This document shows, one piece after another, positions 30,408 to 42,093 of a stretch of 56,469 nt of DNA. The translations under genes were made by a program, and so were the position numbers. The first letter of the stretch is position 1. Every line of letters starts with the position of its first letter. Below the pieces are notes generated by a model, which worked only from the letters and a program-made list of their open reading frames with translations, was not told the DNA's origin and searched no databases. The stretch is from Spirogloea muscicola (lineage: Eukaryota; Streptophyta; Zygnematophyceae; Spirogloeales; Spirogloeaceae): contig WELB01000103.1 in NCBI GenBank assembly GCA_009602725.1, positions 321,954 to 378,422 on the forward strand. Direction: 5' to 3'.

Positions 30408-32493
30408 GCAAGGCGATTGGCAGGAGGGCGCCAATGATGGAGTGACGACGGCGTGACCGTAGATGGCGATGGTTCCACACGGGCAGCCAGCCGGGCAGCT
30501 GCCCGCCGAGGAAATTTCTGTCCGGGCAGCCCCGCTCATGGGCAGCCCGACCCTCCCCGCCACAATAGCCGAGTGGCGGAGGCCCTCCCAGCTCCTGGGG
30601 GCGCCGCCACGTGGTGCTCCTGCTCCGTCGATGGAGCGAATCCGGCGGCTGAGGGAGCCCATCCACGCGTCCAATTGTCGCCGTCTGGATGCGCGGCCTG
30701 ATGGCGGCCCTGGTGGGGCTAGCGCCTCGGAAGCGGCACCAAGTGAGACGGCGCCGACGGCGGCACCTTGGCGGTGCGGGCGCCTCGGAAGAGAAGCAGC
30801 TCCATCAAAGAAAGCGCGGCCAAATTGACTGGTGGCTGTGAGATGCCAGCCCAAAGGAATGGACAAGGTCTGAAGGAGCCGGATGGCGCAGAAAGCAAGG
30901 TACTAAGTGCTAAGACGGCAGCAAGGGGACTCTCAGTAAGCATCAAAGACCGTATGGAGAAGAAAGACTCTCCCAGTAAATGGAGACGCTTCCAGGAAAG
31001 GGCAGTGGCTGTGAAAGGCCCAGAGAAACAATGAACAATTAGAGGGTGATGGCAGTGATTCTCCTGCCCAGGAATGAGAGAAGTCTGGAAAAAGGAATGA
31101 AAAAACCTCTTCCAATAACAGTCAAAATGCCCTAGGGCGATCCCACCATGGAAGCACAGCCTACTCAAACGGCGAAGACTACTGGATACTGCCAATGGCC
31201 ACTCTCTGACCACTTGTTAACAGCTGCAAAATCGACATGAGTAGCTGCAGGAAAGAGAGAAGGCGCGCGGTGCACATGAAAAATAAGGGAGGCCAATTCA
31301 CGCCGAACCAGTCTTCATTGCAAGAAACGATTCACCCCACCATGGGTGAGGCGGCAGACAAAACACGGCCAGCACGCAGATATAATCGAGAGCTTGGGGT
31401 GCAGTATTGACGAAGAGTGAAGCATGCGCAGGAGAAGTAGCTGAACAGTCAATGAAATTTGACATGAGGCGTCAGTCCAGACAATGTCAAAGTAGGGCAG
31501 CCCCCAGCCAGCTGATCATGCCTGCCACTCGTTGGCGCCTTCTGGCCCCAACAGTAAATGCCGTTCTCAGTGCAGGCTCCGACCGATGCCACTTTGGCGG
31601 AGGACTGGACTCTGTCACATTTGTATCTAGAGAACAGAAGTTAAATTATATGGGGGCTTGAGAATTACAATCTGATTCTGTACATTTCACTGGTACCAAC
31701 GAATTGCTGAGAGTCGCTGCATGCCTCGACTTGGCCACAGGTAGCCCCACAAGTTGTATGCTCGCTGATCTCGCATCCAGCAACAATGAGGACCATCATT
31801 GCTCAGCGACCTTATACTCATACCATTGCATCCAGCATCAGTGTCAGTCTACACATCCTAATCTGCTTGCAGCTCATGAGGTTGCATCCACGCAGGCCCT
31901 TATCTCACTCGTTCCTCTTCATCAGCATTAGCCCATCAAATAGCCACTTCTCACGCAACCTTACTTCATCCAGTGCTCTTAATTCCCCTGGCTCTATTTT
32001 AGTATTGGACTGTATGTGCATCTTTTAGCTTGCGGCATACTGGGAGGCTAGTCAATTACTGGCTTCTATCTACCGAACCACACTACTGAGTCACACTTGA
32101 GTGCTGTACTTCTCAATGTGATCTTGCAATGTCATGCCATCCATCTTGCTTACAAGAGCGACCTTGGCAACCAGAACCCTGCATTTCGACTGCACTCACA
32201 GAAAGATTGCACACGCGTCATTGCTCCGGTGACAATACACTTGCTTTTAGATGCCAACAATCAAAAGGAAAAGGGCTCAGTCAAGGAGTGCAAATACAGC
32301 TAACTAACAGTGACGGAACTCCATTTGTCCTTGTTTGGTATAAACCTTGCTCACATTTAGTGCATGACAAAAAACAAGACATCTCTAGTAGAACTTCTCT
32401 GCAACGTATCTGTATCATCTGCTCACATGGGCAATGTAGTATTGATGTGCATCCATTTGCCAGGGATTTTTGCAACAACCAAACACTTCGGCT
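30326..32493. repeat. Intergenic; repeats at 30810-31320
   Basis: 30326-30800 is a GC-rich island with a (CGG)n run near 30377-30407, upstream of the GAPCp start. From 30810: a hairpin module (GGCTGTGAGATGCCAGCCC, AATGGACAAGGTCTGAAGG), GGTACTAAGTGCTAAGACGG, a CGCTTCCAGGAAAGGGCAG block shared with 37368, and GAAGGCGCGCGGTGCACATG near 31258. 31320-32493 shows no recognisable feature. Confidence 0.55.
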
Positions 32494-35400
32494 TTAGGAG
32501 GAAAGAATTGAAAAGAAGACCATGATCCACACTGTCATGGATAGTACAGCTGAGCTGTATTGCCAGAAGAGGATAATGGACGCCTCTTTTTCACCAGTTC
32601 CATGCAATACAGTAACAGTACCTACAAGCAAGGAACTCAACGTAAGACATCCACGTCTGATGCGATTGTCATGCCAGATGAGCGGTTGAGAGTTGTTATG
32701 CTTTGAGGAGTTGCTGCAATGCAGCTCAACACGCTTGGAGAATGAGATGCTACAGAATTTCCAGTGCTGCTGTCTTCTTGCAGCTGGTAATCATTAACCA
32801 GAAGCTCATAGCAGAAAGAGGTGGGTAGTCGATCCTGCACTCACCAACATTGATGGCAGTTGGCATGGCGAACTGCAGAAGCAATACGAAGTGAAAGAGG
32901 GGGTCATTTAAGGGCAACATGCCCAGCCTGTCAACCAGAAATACGATTCCAATCCCAACAATAGGTAAAACAACTAGTCTTGTAATAGTGATGCCGACTA
33001 CTGTTCTCCATCCCAAGTCCGAATCACCTGGGCCTGGAACAGACAACGGACTTGTCAGCAAGAAATTTCTCTGTCCTCAAGTACACATATTTTAGCTCAG
33101 CTTAGACTTTAGCTCAAGCATGTGAGACACACACACTTGCACTGGCACATCTTCATGCAGAATATAGTGTGGGATGTAGGGTATTCTTGGAATACTCTCT
33201 ACCTTTTGTCAGATTCCCACCAAGAACGAGCATCATTGATGGGATCATCGCCATCCTGCAGTGAGGGTTGAGTCTTCAGTGTCAGAAGCAGTTGACAACC
33301 TCGACTTGACAAGCAGCAAGGTCAGTGGTCAGACCATGAACATGCTGCTAACAGTCACTGAATAAAATCCCAGCAGTTCAGAACTGTCTGACAAAGTGCT
33401 CTGCGTTAATTAGGGAACTCAACTGGAAGCAACTTACCCTAGCACATTCAACGTGTCAGTGAGAAGGCTTAATTGAGCCGCCTGGCCAAAGAATACGCTC
33501 TTTAAGGACGGAATGACACCAACTAGAAGGGCAAGGAGCTGCTGTCAACAGTACAACAGCCTGCATGAGCACATAAGCAGACATATAGCCCAGCCACTCA
33601 TCATGCAGCACCCAAAACATGCTCAAACAAGCTCATCAAAGCATTCAAGGCAGACGATCTTTTGCAAGTCAATGCCAATGCAGTCTCCTTCATAAGCTAA
33701 GGTGCATGACAATGTATGATACTTGAAACTTGAAGTGTGTGCTTCGTGATGCCGGATCAAAGAAAGCACATCAGTAATACTACAAATGCGCATATAATTG
33801 CAGCGAGCGTACCGCTGCACATGTGGGAGGTGTGAAGATGTCTCGCCACCGGCAGTAACGGCTGATCCAACTGTAGTATGTCAATAGGCCTTGGATGAGA
33901 CTGACAGTGTAGTCGTGATTGAAAGTATGTCTTCTTCTTTCTTGCTCTAGCTCAAAGTGCGGTATCAACAAAGAGCTCTTTGCGTTGGCTGGCAGCAAGG
34001 CTTGGTCTTCTTCAGCACCCAGTGCCTTGACAGTCTGAAGGGGCAGATGTAGTGGCCCTGCTTCTTCATTGTATGATGCACTGACAGCACCTGAAGTGAC
34101 CACTCCAACCTCTTCGGCAACTTTGACGTTCTCTAGGGTGCGCTCAAAATTGTTCTTTGTGAGTTTCAATTGCTGTACAGTGTCAGGAAGACTCAGGTTG
34201 CACTCTGAAGGTTTCAAGAGATTGTACACGAAGGTCCACATCACAACCACAGCCATCTGCAGGCAGGTATGGAGATAAGCTTTGATGAACTCCTCCTTTG
34301 TCCTTCTCAGGAACTCCTTTGTGTCTGCCATTGTGCCTACTGCTAAGAAAAGCATTGCATTCATTTGAGAGATATTGAAACACTTGCAATTACAACTGAA
34401 CAAAATGGTGGACACGTTGTCTTCTTTTATCCTCTCAAATCTGTTGTGCACTAACAACTATGCACACAATGGTAAAATAGCCTGTTAGTACAAGCTACTG
34501 ACGGTGCACTGAATTTTTTTTGTCAAATGCATGATATATGCACCTAGTAGTAATCATGTTCAGCGTACTTACCCACATGCCATACGAGACATAAGCTATG
34601 CCTTGCTTATGACACTCCGCAGGAGGAGCAAAGGGATTCTTTGCCTCACTGCAAACAGTCGCAACTAACACCAGAGGGAGGTTGCCAACATTACCTTGAG
34701 CACAGACACGACAATGATCATGTTTCAGTGCAATTGAGATTGCTGTTTGCTACTTCTGCCATAAATGAGTGACTAGAACAATTCCATCTGCTCATCAGTT
34801 CTCGAGTCCATCTGCACAACTTAAGCAGGTCCTAGGAAAGAGCTCGAATTGATTGGAAAGTTGTCCACTCAACTTCACCTACCAATGCAGCAGCAGGCGA
34901 TTGTGAGGCTGCGGTGCTGCCTCGGTGTAGCACAGATGAAGGTCACTAGCCAGCCAAGGGCTGACCCTACCAGGCAGCAGATGAGCACATTCAGCGGCAT
35001 GTACCACCTGCAGCAAATAGCTAGGTGTGCTTCTGATCAGCAGACAAAATGAGCCGCATATGATTGAGGTTGGTCAAAGGCCGTCCGTTGAGGTAGTCAC
35101 AAGCATTTCCACTAGCTTTGATCAATAGCACATAGTCTGCTAGAATAAGAAGTGAGCACAGAAGGTGATGGTCACCGTATATCAATTGGATGTGACTTAG
35201 GCTAGTGCAGCCTAAGAGGGCCGTAACGCGAGTCAGCAACTTGCCCACGATTTCTGCCTAGCAAGCTGGTCAAGGCCTTACAGAAGGCATTGAGCTACGC
35301 TCACCAGTCCAAGACCTTCTGAAGCGTCACAGCGCTCCCCAGGTTGAAGAAGACCAGCGAGGGCAGGAAGACGATGAAAACGAGCTGAAGAGACAGCATC

Positions 35401-35781
35401 GCAGCGCGCACTGGTAAATAGAAGCGCGAAATCTCTCCTTGTGCGACTTGCTTGCGATCGCGTCTCATTGAGCAAGTCGCCTGTCGGCACTGGCGGCTGC
35501 CAACCAGATGTGCTTGAAGCCATTCTCGGCCACAACGATATCGTCATCGCCGCCGATCCTGTGCCAAGGGCAGCTCTGATGTGATGGATCCGAGGGGCCC
35601 GCACCTTGTTGAGAAGCTTGCGGGCGTCGGCGGTGAGGACCCCGACGCGCGGCGTGGCGAGCGCGGCGCCAACGGCGCAGAGCAGCAGCACGCGCGCCAC
35701 GGGCGGCCAGGAGCTCCCCAGCAGCCGCCAGAATGGCGCCCCCGGCCCCGGCGCCACCGCCGCCGCCGCCGCCGCATCCAT
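32494..35781 (-). CDS. PILS: PIN-LIKES (PILS) auxin carrier, 9 exons
   Basis: PILS proteins are ER membrane carriers of the auxin efflux carrier family that control intracellular auxin and occur across green algae and land plants. Exons (high to low): 35605-35781, 35305-35384, 34883-35007, 34573-34694, 33813-34256, 33438-33538, 33203-33255, 32845-33033, 32494-32621; 472 aa with all phases closed. N-terminal helices carry LVFIVFLPSLVFFNLGSAVT, then WWYMPLNVLICCLVGSALGW, GNVGNLPLVLVATVCSE and SYGMW. A hydrophilic central loop follows (about residues 175-300, starting KPSECNLSLPD). C-terminal helices: [54 protein letters not shown] and a final EKEASIILFWQYSSAVLSM segment. An in-frame upstream ATG at 35937 would add 52 residues; I prefer 35781 because PILS proteins start just before the first helix. 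Confidence 0.92.
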
Positions 35782-35999
35782 GGCGGCGCATGCCGCAGCG
35801 GCTCTCTGCGCCGCAACTGGCGCCGCGTCTCGCGGGGGAAGGGGGAGAGCTCGCGGCAGCAGCAGCGGCGACAACGTTGCCTGTGGCGGCCACGTGGCGC
35901 CTCCCGTGGAGTCTGCTGGTGGAGAAGAATCTGCCAAAAAGCCCAGTTGTCTCAGGGGCTCACATCGTCACATCGTCAGCGTGCTGGTCGCGCTCTACG

Positions 36000-36190
36000 T
36001 CACTCGTGGGTACTGAGCTTTCCTCTGCATCGTTTCTGTGTTCTGCAGTGTTTCGTAGTGTAGTCCTTTCTCCGGCTCCTCTTTGTTTGGCTTTGGACAT
36101 TGTCCATTCTTTTTTGGGCTGGCTTTGCCAGCCCCTCTTCTCTATGGGCGCGCACTTCTCTCTACGTCAGGCCACCGGCTCCCGTGGCGG
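36000..36190 (-). repeat. Repeat copy related to 51735-51930 and 43405-43500
   Basis: Read on the minus strand: GCGCCCATAGAGAAGAGGGG, CTGGCAAAGCCAGCCC, AAAAGAATGGACAATGTCC, AAAGCCAAA and AGGAGCCGGA. The same order and near-identical sequence occur at 51770-51850 (+) and 43420-43490 (+). The flank towards 36010 also matches 51850-51910, so the copy is longer than the hairpin module alone. Confidence 0.8.
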
Positions 36191-36233
36191 CGCTCCGGCT
36201 TCCAGTTAGCCTGTCTGTGCTTTAACCCATGCA

Positions 36234-36335
36234 ATGGAGTGTGTTAGGTGATGGAGGGCCTGTGTAGCCAAGTACGAAGAAAAGCACATGGAACAGATGT
36301 ACATCACCTGATGACTAAGCTGAATGGGTAATATG
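36234..36335 (+). repeat. SINE-like dispersed repeat, copy 3
   Basis: Starts AATGGAGTGTGTTAGGTGAT, followed by GGAGGGCCTGTGTAGCCAAG, AAGCACATGGAACAGATG and CATCACCTGATGACTAAGCT; the 3' end is more diverged. Confidence 0.75.
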
Positions 36336-36389
36336 ATCACACTGTTACCTTCTTAATGTCGTGTAGCTTCGTGGGTTGCGCTCTCCTGC

Positions 36390-38190
36390 CCCATTCCCAA
36401 ATCTTCTTGGGCTGGCCACTCACAGCCAGACTCCCCTCAGAATGAGGTTCTTTACCCTTTACAGAGCTTTTCCAAAGGGGCGAGGGCCGTGAAAAAGCCA
36501 GCCCAAAAGAGACACAGCTCTTCCAGATTGACAACACTGTGATAGGCCGTCCCAAAGGTATGGACAAGGTCTGAAAGGGCCAGATGGCGCAAAAAGCAGG
36601 ATACTAGTCTCTAGAACGTCAGCAAGTGGGCTCACAGTAAGCGAAAGAAGTGACAAGTTCCCAGTCCAAAACGAGCTGGAACACACGATCAAGCAAGAAT
36701 CATGTAGGATGATCACTTAGTGACCTCTATTCAGCAGCCGCAAGTCAGAAAGACTAGCCGCCGGGATGCAGTCCCCTCGACGAAAGCCAGAGGCTGCAGC
36801 TAGAGCACGGCCAGCACGCAGATGCGAGGCGCGGGCCATGGACCGCTGGAGGAATATGGACGGGCGCATTCAAAACACCTGCGCTAGCGAGCCAGCGGCA
36901 TTGAAGTCGGCCTGCTCGCCCCGCCTGCGGGACCCAGCGCGGCGCACAAGCTGGGTCAATAGGTCCAGCCACTGAGACCCGGAAGCCCCGTGCACATTGA
37001 TGCCTACTGATTGAACATTAAATTGTCCGCATGGCAGACTCACGTGTCCTAACACACGACCCCTCAGGCCAGCTTGAAAAGGAAAAGAAGACAGGAACAG
37101 CTCTTTCAATTTAAGGCAATGGCTGTGAGAGGCCAGCCCAAAGGACTGTACAAGGCCTGAAAGGGCAGGAAGGCGCATAATGCACAAAATAATTCTCTGT
37201 CGATTTTGCGAGTGGACGCTCAACAACCTCTGGTCAGCAAGTACAGATCAGAATAGAAGAAGTGAGCTCTTTCAGAAGTGGGGGCGGGGGCTGTGAATGT
37301 CCAGCCCAGCAAGAATGCATTGGAGTGTGTATCGAGTGATGAAGGGCCTGAGGGCCAAGTACGACAGACGCTTCCAGGAACGGGCAGTGGCTATGAGAGG
37401 CCAGCCCATAATGGCAAGCACATTGGAAGATGCACATCACCTGCTGCTAAGCTGAACCGCTCAGTAACCATATATCAGCACGTGGAGAAAAGACGGACAA
37501 CTCAAGGGGCGAAAGGCGCCAGAAGCGCACAGCTATGCAAGAGACTACAAAGGAGAGAAGGGGCGCGGAGCACATAAAATGGAAAAAGAGGCCCCTACAG
37601 AGGGGAGCGAAGTAACCCTGAGTCAGCAGCCCGCAAGTCGGAGTAGTTTGCACCTGGAAAAGAAGTAAGGGCTCGCTCATTGAGGATAGGGGCTGGAAAA
37701 GAAGAAGTGACTCTCTCAATGGGGGCAGGGGCTGTGAGAAAAGAGGCACCCCAACGAGACCCAGAGGGAGTGCTCGCCCATAGAGGGTAGGGGCTGGGAA
37801 ATAAAAAAAAGCGCGGCCCATTTGACTGGTGGCTGTGAGGAGCCCGCCCAAAGGAATGGATAAGGTCTGAAGGAGCGAAGAAGAAGAAGTGGCTCTCCCA
37901 ATGGGGGCAAGGGCTGTGAGAAAGAGGCTATGGCAGAACGGGGGAGGATGGACCACTCAGTAGTTACGAGTGAGGAGCCTCACATCCACTTCTTCACATC
38001 CGACAGACTAGCTGCCGGAAAAGTATGGAGCCGAATGGCGGCACTCCGTCGAAGCAGCAGCCAAAGGCAAATGCGGCTGCTGAGATTAAAAGAGCGGCTG
38101 TGAAAGCCAGCCAGATGCATACAGGTGTTCATGACGGAGCCACAGGCTAGGCAGCCAGGGCGCTCTTAGTAACCCCGTGTCAGTAGTAGG
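36390..38190. repeat. Dense nested block of hairpin and retroelement-tail modules
   Basis: Hairpin modules at about 36398 (-), 36467, 37100, 37268, 37379, 37670, 37770, 37820, 37885 and 38090. Retroelement 3'-tail-like stretches at 36716-36850 (AAGACTAGCCGCCGGGATGC, GAGCACGGCCAGCACGCAGA) and 37923-38025. The span includes the interrupted SINE-like copy at 37317-37480. No open frame here resembles a host gene. Confidence 0.7.
37317..37480 (+). repeat. SINE-like dispersed repeat, copy 4, interrupted
   Basis: TGGAGTGTGTATCGAGTGAT, GAAGGGCCTGAGGGCCAAGT, then an insert of about 43 bases (about 37368-37410) containing CGCTTCCAGGAACGGGCAG and GAGAGGCCAGCCCATA. The repeat resumes with GGCAAGCACATTGGAAGATG, CATCACCTGCTGCTAAGCTG and CGCTCAGTAACCA. 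The insert is a piece of the hairpin module also seen at 30985-31022, so that module arrived after this copy. Confidence 0.75.
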
Positions 38191-38193
38191 AAG

Positions 38194-39180
38194 TCAGATG
38201 AGCTGAGGGGAGGAAGAGCAACCCCGCTGCGCAAGCCAGAGGCTGCTGCAAGGGCACGACCAGCGCGGCGGTGCAAAGCAAGCGCTTGGGAACGCTGTAG
38301 CGACATAGACAAACGCATACGGTAGCAGGACACAGGACACAAGACTCAAAGGCACCGAGCCACCGGGAAGGGCTGCACCCTGTTCCCGACGCCGCTGGTC
38401 AGCTTGAGATGCCAGCAGCGAAAGTAACGAGGACCACCGACCCCCGTAACACCCATGGATGTCCGTGGCCAGGGGGTAAAAGGTATCACCCGCCGGGTGG
38501 TCCTTGTACTTGTGCAACTTCTTCTGTTCGGCCACCTTCACGGCATAGCCGGTCTCAGAAGTTACGGGGCCCTTCGTCCGGAAGCTGTCGGTTAGGACGA
38601 CGTCCATGAGAAGCCGCTTGCCACCTCCCAGGGGGACGCCAACCAGATCGACACGCCGTGTCCGAAGGACACCGTTGCGGAGCTGGACGGGCAACACCCC
38701 GGTGCTCTCCAACGCCACTTGATATCCCGCCTCCTTGACGATGCCATACACGGCGTCACGTAGGAGGTTGTGGGAGCCCGTGCGCTCACTGCCTTTGTCA
38801 CACCTGAGCATGTGGTCACCCATGAGCACTGCATCATGCTCAATAAGCGCACATTCACATTGGGTCACCCCTGCCAAGCACAGGGATGGTAAGCCAAGAC
38901 GGCGGCGCATAGCATCGCAAAACAAAGCATTTTCCATCCGCAAGCCCGCATGCAAAGGCAAAGCGCGGAGCCACTCGGACGCTCCCAGAGACGAAACAGA
39001 TAGGAGCCGAGCTTGGCCTCGAGCATCCCCTTGGAGGAGACTCCGGAGATGCTCCAGTGGTTGCTCGTCTGCAGCACGGGAAAACCGCGATTGAGCCAAA
39101 GCAGAAGCGCGGCCTGCCCGCAAGTGCACCGTGTGAGCCAGGGAACGTCGGACAAGCGCCGCCCAGGCAGCTGAGCATTG
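38194..39180 (-). mobile_element. Retroelement-like ORF, C-terminal part (copy A)
   Basis: The longest copy of the element family; about 330 codons stay open on the minus strand. Visible segments: SAAWAALVRRSLAHTVHLRA, ALPLHAGLRMENALFCDAMR, a CECALIEHDAVLMGDHMLRC stretch with paired Cys/His residues, HNLLRDAVYGIVKEAGYQV, RRVDLVGVPLGGGKRLLMDV, AVKVAEQKKLHKYKDHPAGD and GCYGGRWSSLLSLLASQ. This arrangement (Cys/His cluster, HN-LRD helix, D...LLMDVVLTD strand, AEQKK helix) resembles the C-terminal region after the reverse transcriptase in some LINE-like elements, possibly a PD-(D/E)XK-like fold. That is inference. No reverse transcriptase core is in the window, so it is 5'-truncated. Upstream of about 39180 the open frame only runs antisense through riboflavin synthase exon 1. 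Confidence 0.6.
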
Positions 39181-39225
39181 CCGCCGCGGCCGGGCCATCG
39201 CCATCCGCGCGGCGCGCCGCTGGCC

Positions 39226-42093
39226 ATGGCGGCCGCGGCGGCGCCGGCNGCAGCTGAGCCGCGGCGGCGCCGGCGGGCCCGCGCTGCCGTGCCAGCGGCC
39301 TCGCCGGCGCGCACCGACTGGCACCCTTGCCTCCGTCTCGGAAGGCCGTATGCTGGGCTCGACCGGCTCCTTGCCTCCGCCGTCGGCCCCCATGTGAAGC
39401 TCTTCTGCTCACTGGTAAGGTGCCCTGATATGCCTGCAGGGGTTGTAGGAACTTGCCAAAAGGCACTAGCTAGCGCAGCAAGTGCTATTTGTACCACGCA
39501 AAGCTGGGTTAAAAATCGCAAGCAAGCCATCAGCGTCTAATGTAGCTGATAATGGTTCTAGCATAGTCCTGATGAATGACTTGTCCAGTTATTCCCAGTT
39601 GCAGTTGCGGAGCAGCTTGCCTGTTTCACACCTTTTTGATGTCACTGGACTGACACCGTGTGTTTATTGCGTGGACCCTTCAGGCAATGGACAGTTACCA
39701 GCTTTTGGGGTCAAGCTCATTAGGAGAACGTGCAATGTAAGAGCACGTCACTGCAATCAAAGCAAAGGCGTCATCAATTCCTATATGCATTTGAGGATCT
39801 TCCCACACTTTCATCCTGCATCTGGAATCTGCTGTGATGGAGCTGAAGTAGCGAGGACAACTGTGACCACTGGACAGACAGAACAAGGAGGGGCTGGACG
39901 AGGGAGCTTCTCTCTCAGGGCTTAGCAGCAGCTTCAGGAAGGGTGCTTGGAGTCTGGTAAAGCTTCACGGTGATGGGCAGTCTGGACACTCTGGTGGAGC
40001 TCAAGGCTTGGGAGTCAGGGCCCTGTTCACTGGTAAGCTTCATCTTCATTAGGTGCTTGCGTTATGGCCCCCGACAGGATCTCAATATCAGCAACTGCTT
40101 GTGTCTCTTGCTGCTATTGGACTAGATGGAAGGCACTTCACCGAAGTAGTATGCACTTGAGGTGTGGTAACGGTGCAGCTGACGAGAAAAGCAACTCAGC
40201 CCATACAGGAGCCTGGTTGTCTGCCAGGCATAGTTGAGGAGATGGGGATCGTTAACGAGCTGGTCGAGGTGGATGGTGGCTGGCAGCTGACAGTAAGAGC
40301 TAGTGATGTTCTTACAGATGTCAAGGTACTTCGACAACCGTCTACAATCAGAACGCATGTGCCGGTTGCTAACTTCTTGACACGTATGTCTTTGCATCAA
40401 CAGCTGATGCAGAGTGATGTGTGATTCATGATGACTATATGCCACAGAAAGAAGTCTCGTACTCTGGCAGCTCTAGTAACAGAGCCTTCTCCTCTGTTCA
40501 CAGCTTGGAGACAGCATAGCCATCAATGGCACTTGCTTGACTGTAACAGAATATGACAGTCAGCAATTCACAGTGGGTGAGACTTTTACTTCGGTTAGGC
40601 AATGGTCGTGCAAAGAAGATGCATGCGGCATATTGTAAGTATAGATCTTCAAGATCAGGGCATGTTCGACATGGCTATGCATGACAACTTGCTGTTTACC
40701 GACTCTCTGCCCCCTGCCCACCTCAAGTCACCGCGTTACAATATTGGGTACCTTGGCACAGGCCTATCGCCCGAAACTCTGAGAAAGACATCATTGAGTG
40801 AGCTGTCACCTGGATCAGAGGTGAACCTTGAACGGTCTCTCCAGCCAAACTCGAGGATGGGTGGCCATTTTGTGCAGGTAAAGGATCTCTTAGCCTGCTG
40901 CCGCACCTAACAGCGCAGACTGACAAGCGTGCCTCATATTATCCTCTGACCCTGAGCATGCATTACATCTCTGACTAAACCCAATGCGTTAGGGCCACGT
41001 GGATGGGACTGGCACCATCTCCGATTTCCGGGAAGAAGGAGATTCCCTCTGGGTCACAGTAGAAACTAGTCCTCAGTTACTCCGCTACATTGTTCCCAAG
41101 GTCAGCCCCTTGCTTGACATGACATGACATGGAATAGGCATGAGGCTGTGATCAGTAGTAGAAGAGACGGATCACAGTCCACGCATTATCTACCAAGCTC
41201 AATGGGCTGCTCCTTGTGTAAGTAAGTGCTCTTCAGATGTGATTTTTCGTGAGAGTAAGTGCGCCCCAACGTGATTTTGTTAGTCTTTTTTGTCTGCGCT
41301 GTTGTAAGCAGGGCTATGTTGCTATTGATGGGACCAGTTTGACGGTTGTCCATGTGATGGACGAGGTGAGAACCAGATGTTTTAGCTTGGCATGTTGCAC
41401 AGGAAGCTGCATGGTCTGAGGAGCTCTAGAGTAGCTTTGGGTGGTGAAGTATGTCCTCATAGGTCCTGGATGCCGTGGTGTATCAAGCTGCATCCTTCAG
41501 CACATGGTGGAGGGCTCTGACTATCCACGTCAAGTCATCAGGATGACATATTGCGTACTCAGCATGCGTGGACCATGTAGGACATACTGTCTCACTGTAG
41601 CTTTATTCTGACTATCTGCCATTTGTAGATTTTCATCCACACTCATTCACTAGCTTGATTTAGCTGAGATGAAACTCTGTTCCTAGCTTCTCATGCTCTG
41701 CAGATGCGGTGTTGACAGATCAGTAGCTTCAATTTCATGCTGGTGGCATATACCCAACAGAAGATTGTCATACCTACTAAAGAGATTGGTGCCAAGGTCA
41801 ACATTGGTAAGTTGCCCGCGCACAGAACAGTTGCAATGGATCTATGTACTTGCTTTGTGATCATCCAAAGTCACTGTATTCTGTTGGGAATGTGTTGCAA
41901 GATGTCCAGCTTGGCTGCACGAAACAAATGCTGCGTGAGAGAAGCTCACAGCTATTTGTGTGTTGCATCTCAAACAGAGGTTGACATAGTTGGCAAGTAC
42001 GTTGAGAGGATGATGCAAGGGTATCGCTACATGGATACACTTCCTGTGAGCACATCAGCCACCAAGGTGGGGGATTGGGGTTCCCTTTCTTGA
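39226..42093 (+). CDS. ribE: Riboflavin synthase (alpha subunit type), 8 exons
   Basis: Catalyses dismutation of two 6,7-dimethyl-8-ribityllumazine molecules to riboflavin, the last step of flavin synthesis, in the plastid in plants. Exons: 39226-39414, 40209-40325, 40504-40576, 40762-40877, 40993-41100, 41312-41365, 41719-41806, 41978-42093; 286 aa, phases close. Exon 1 is a transit-peptide-like Ala/Arg-rich segment (one undetermined base at 39249). The enzyme is an internal duplication of two lumazine-binding barrels: GIVEEMGIV with LGDSIAINGTCLTVTEYD in the first, GHVDGTGTISDF with GYVAIDGTSLTVVHVMDE in the second, joined by LSPETLRKTSLSELSPGSEV and MGGHFVQ. The C-terminus has FNFMLVAYTQQKIVIPTKE and DIVGKYVERM. 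The first two exons are joined by phase and fit; another small exon between them cannot be excluded. Confidence 0.93.

Noticed and set aside
39180-39530. Minus-strand frames of about 200 codons continuing the retroelement ORF
   Set aside because: Beyond about 39180 they are antisense to riboflavin synthase exon 1 and lose all similarity to the other element copies.
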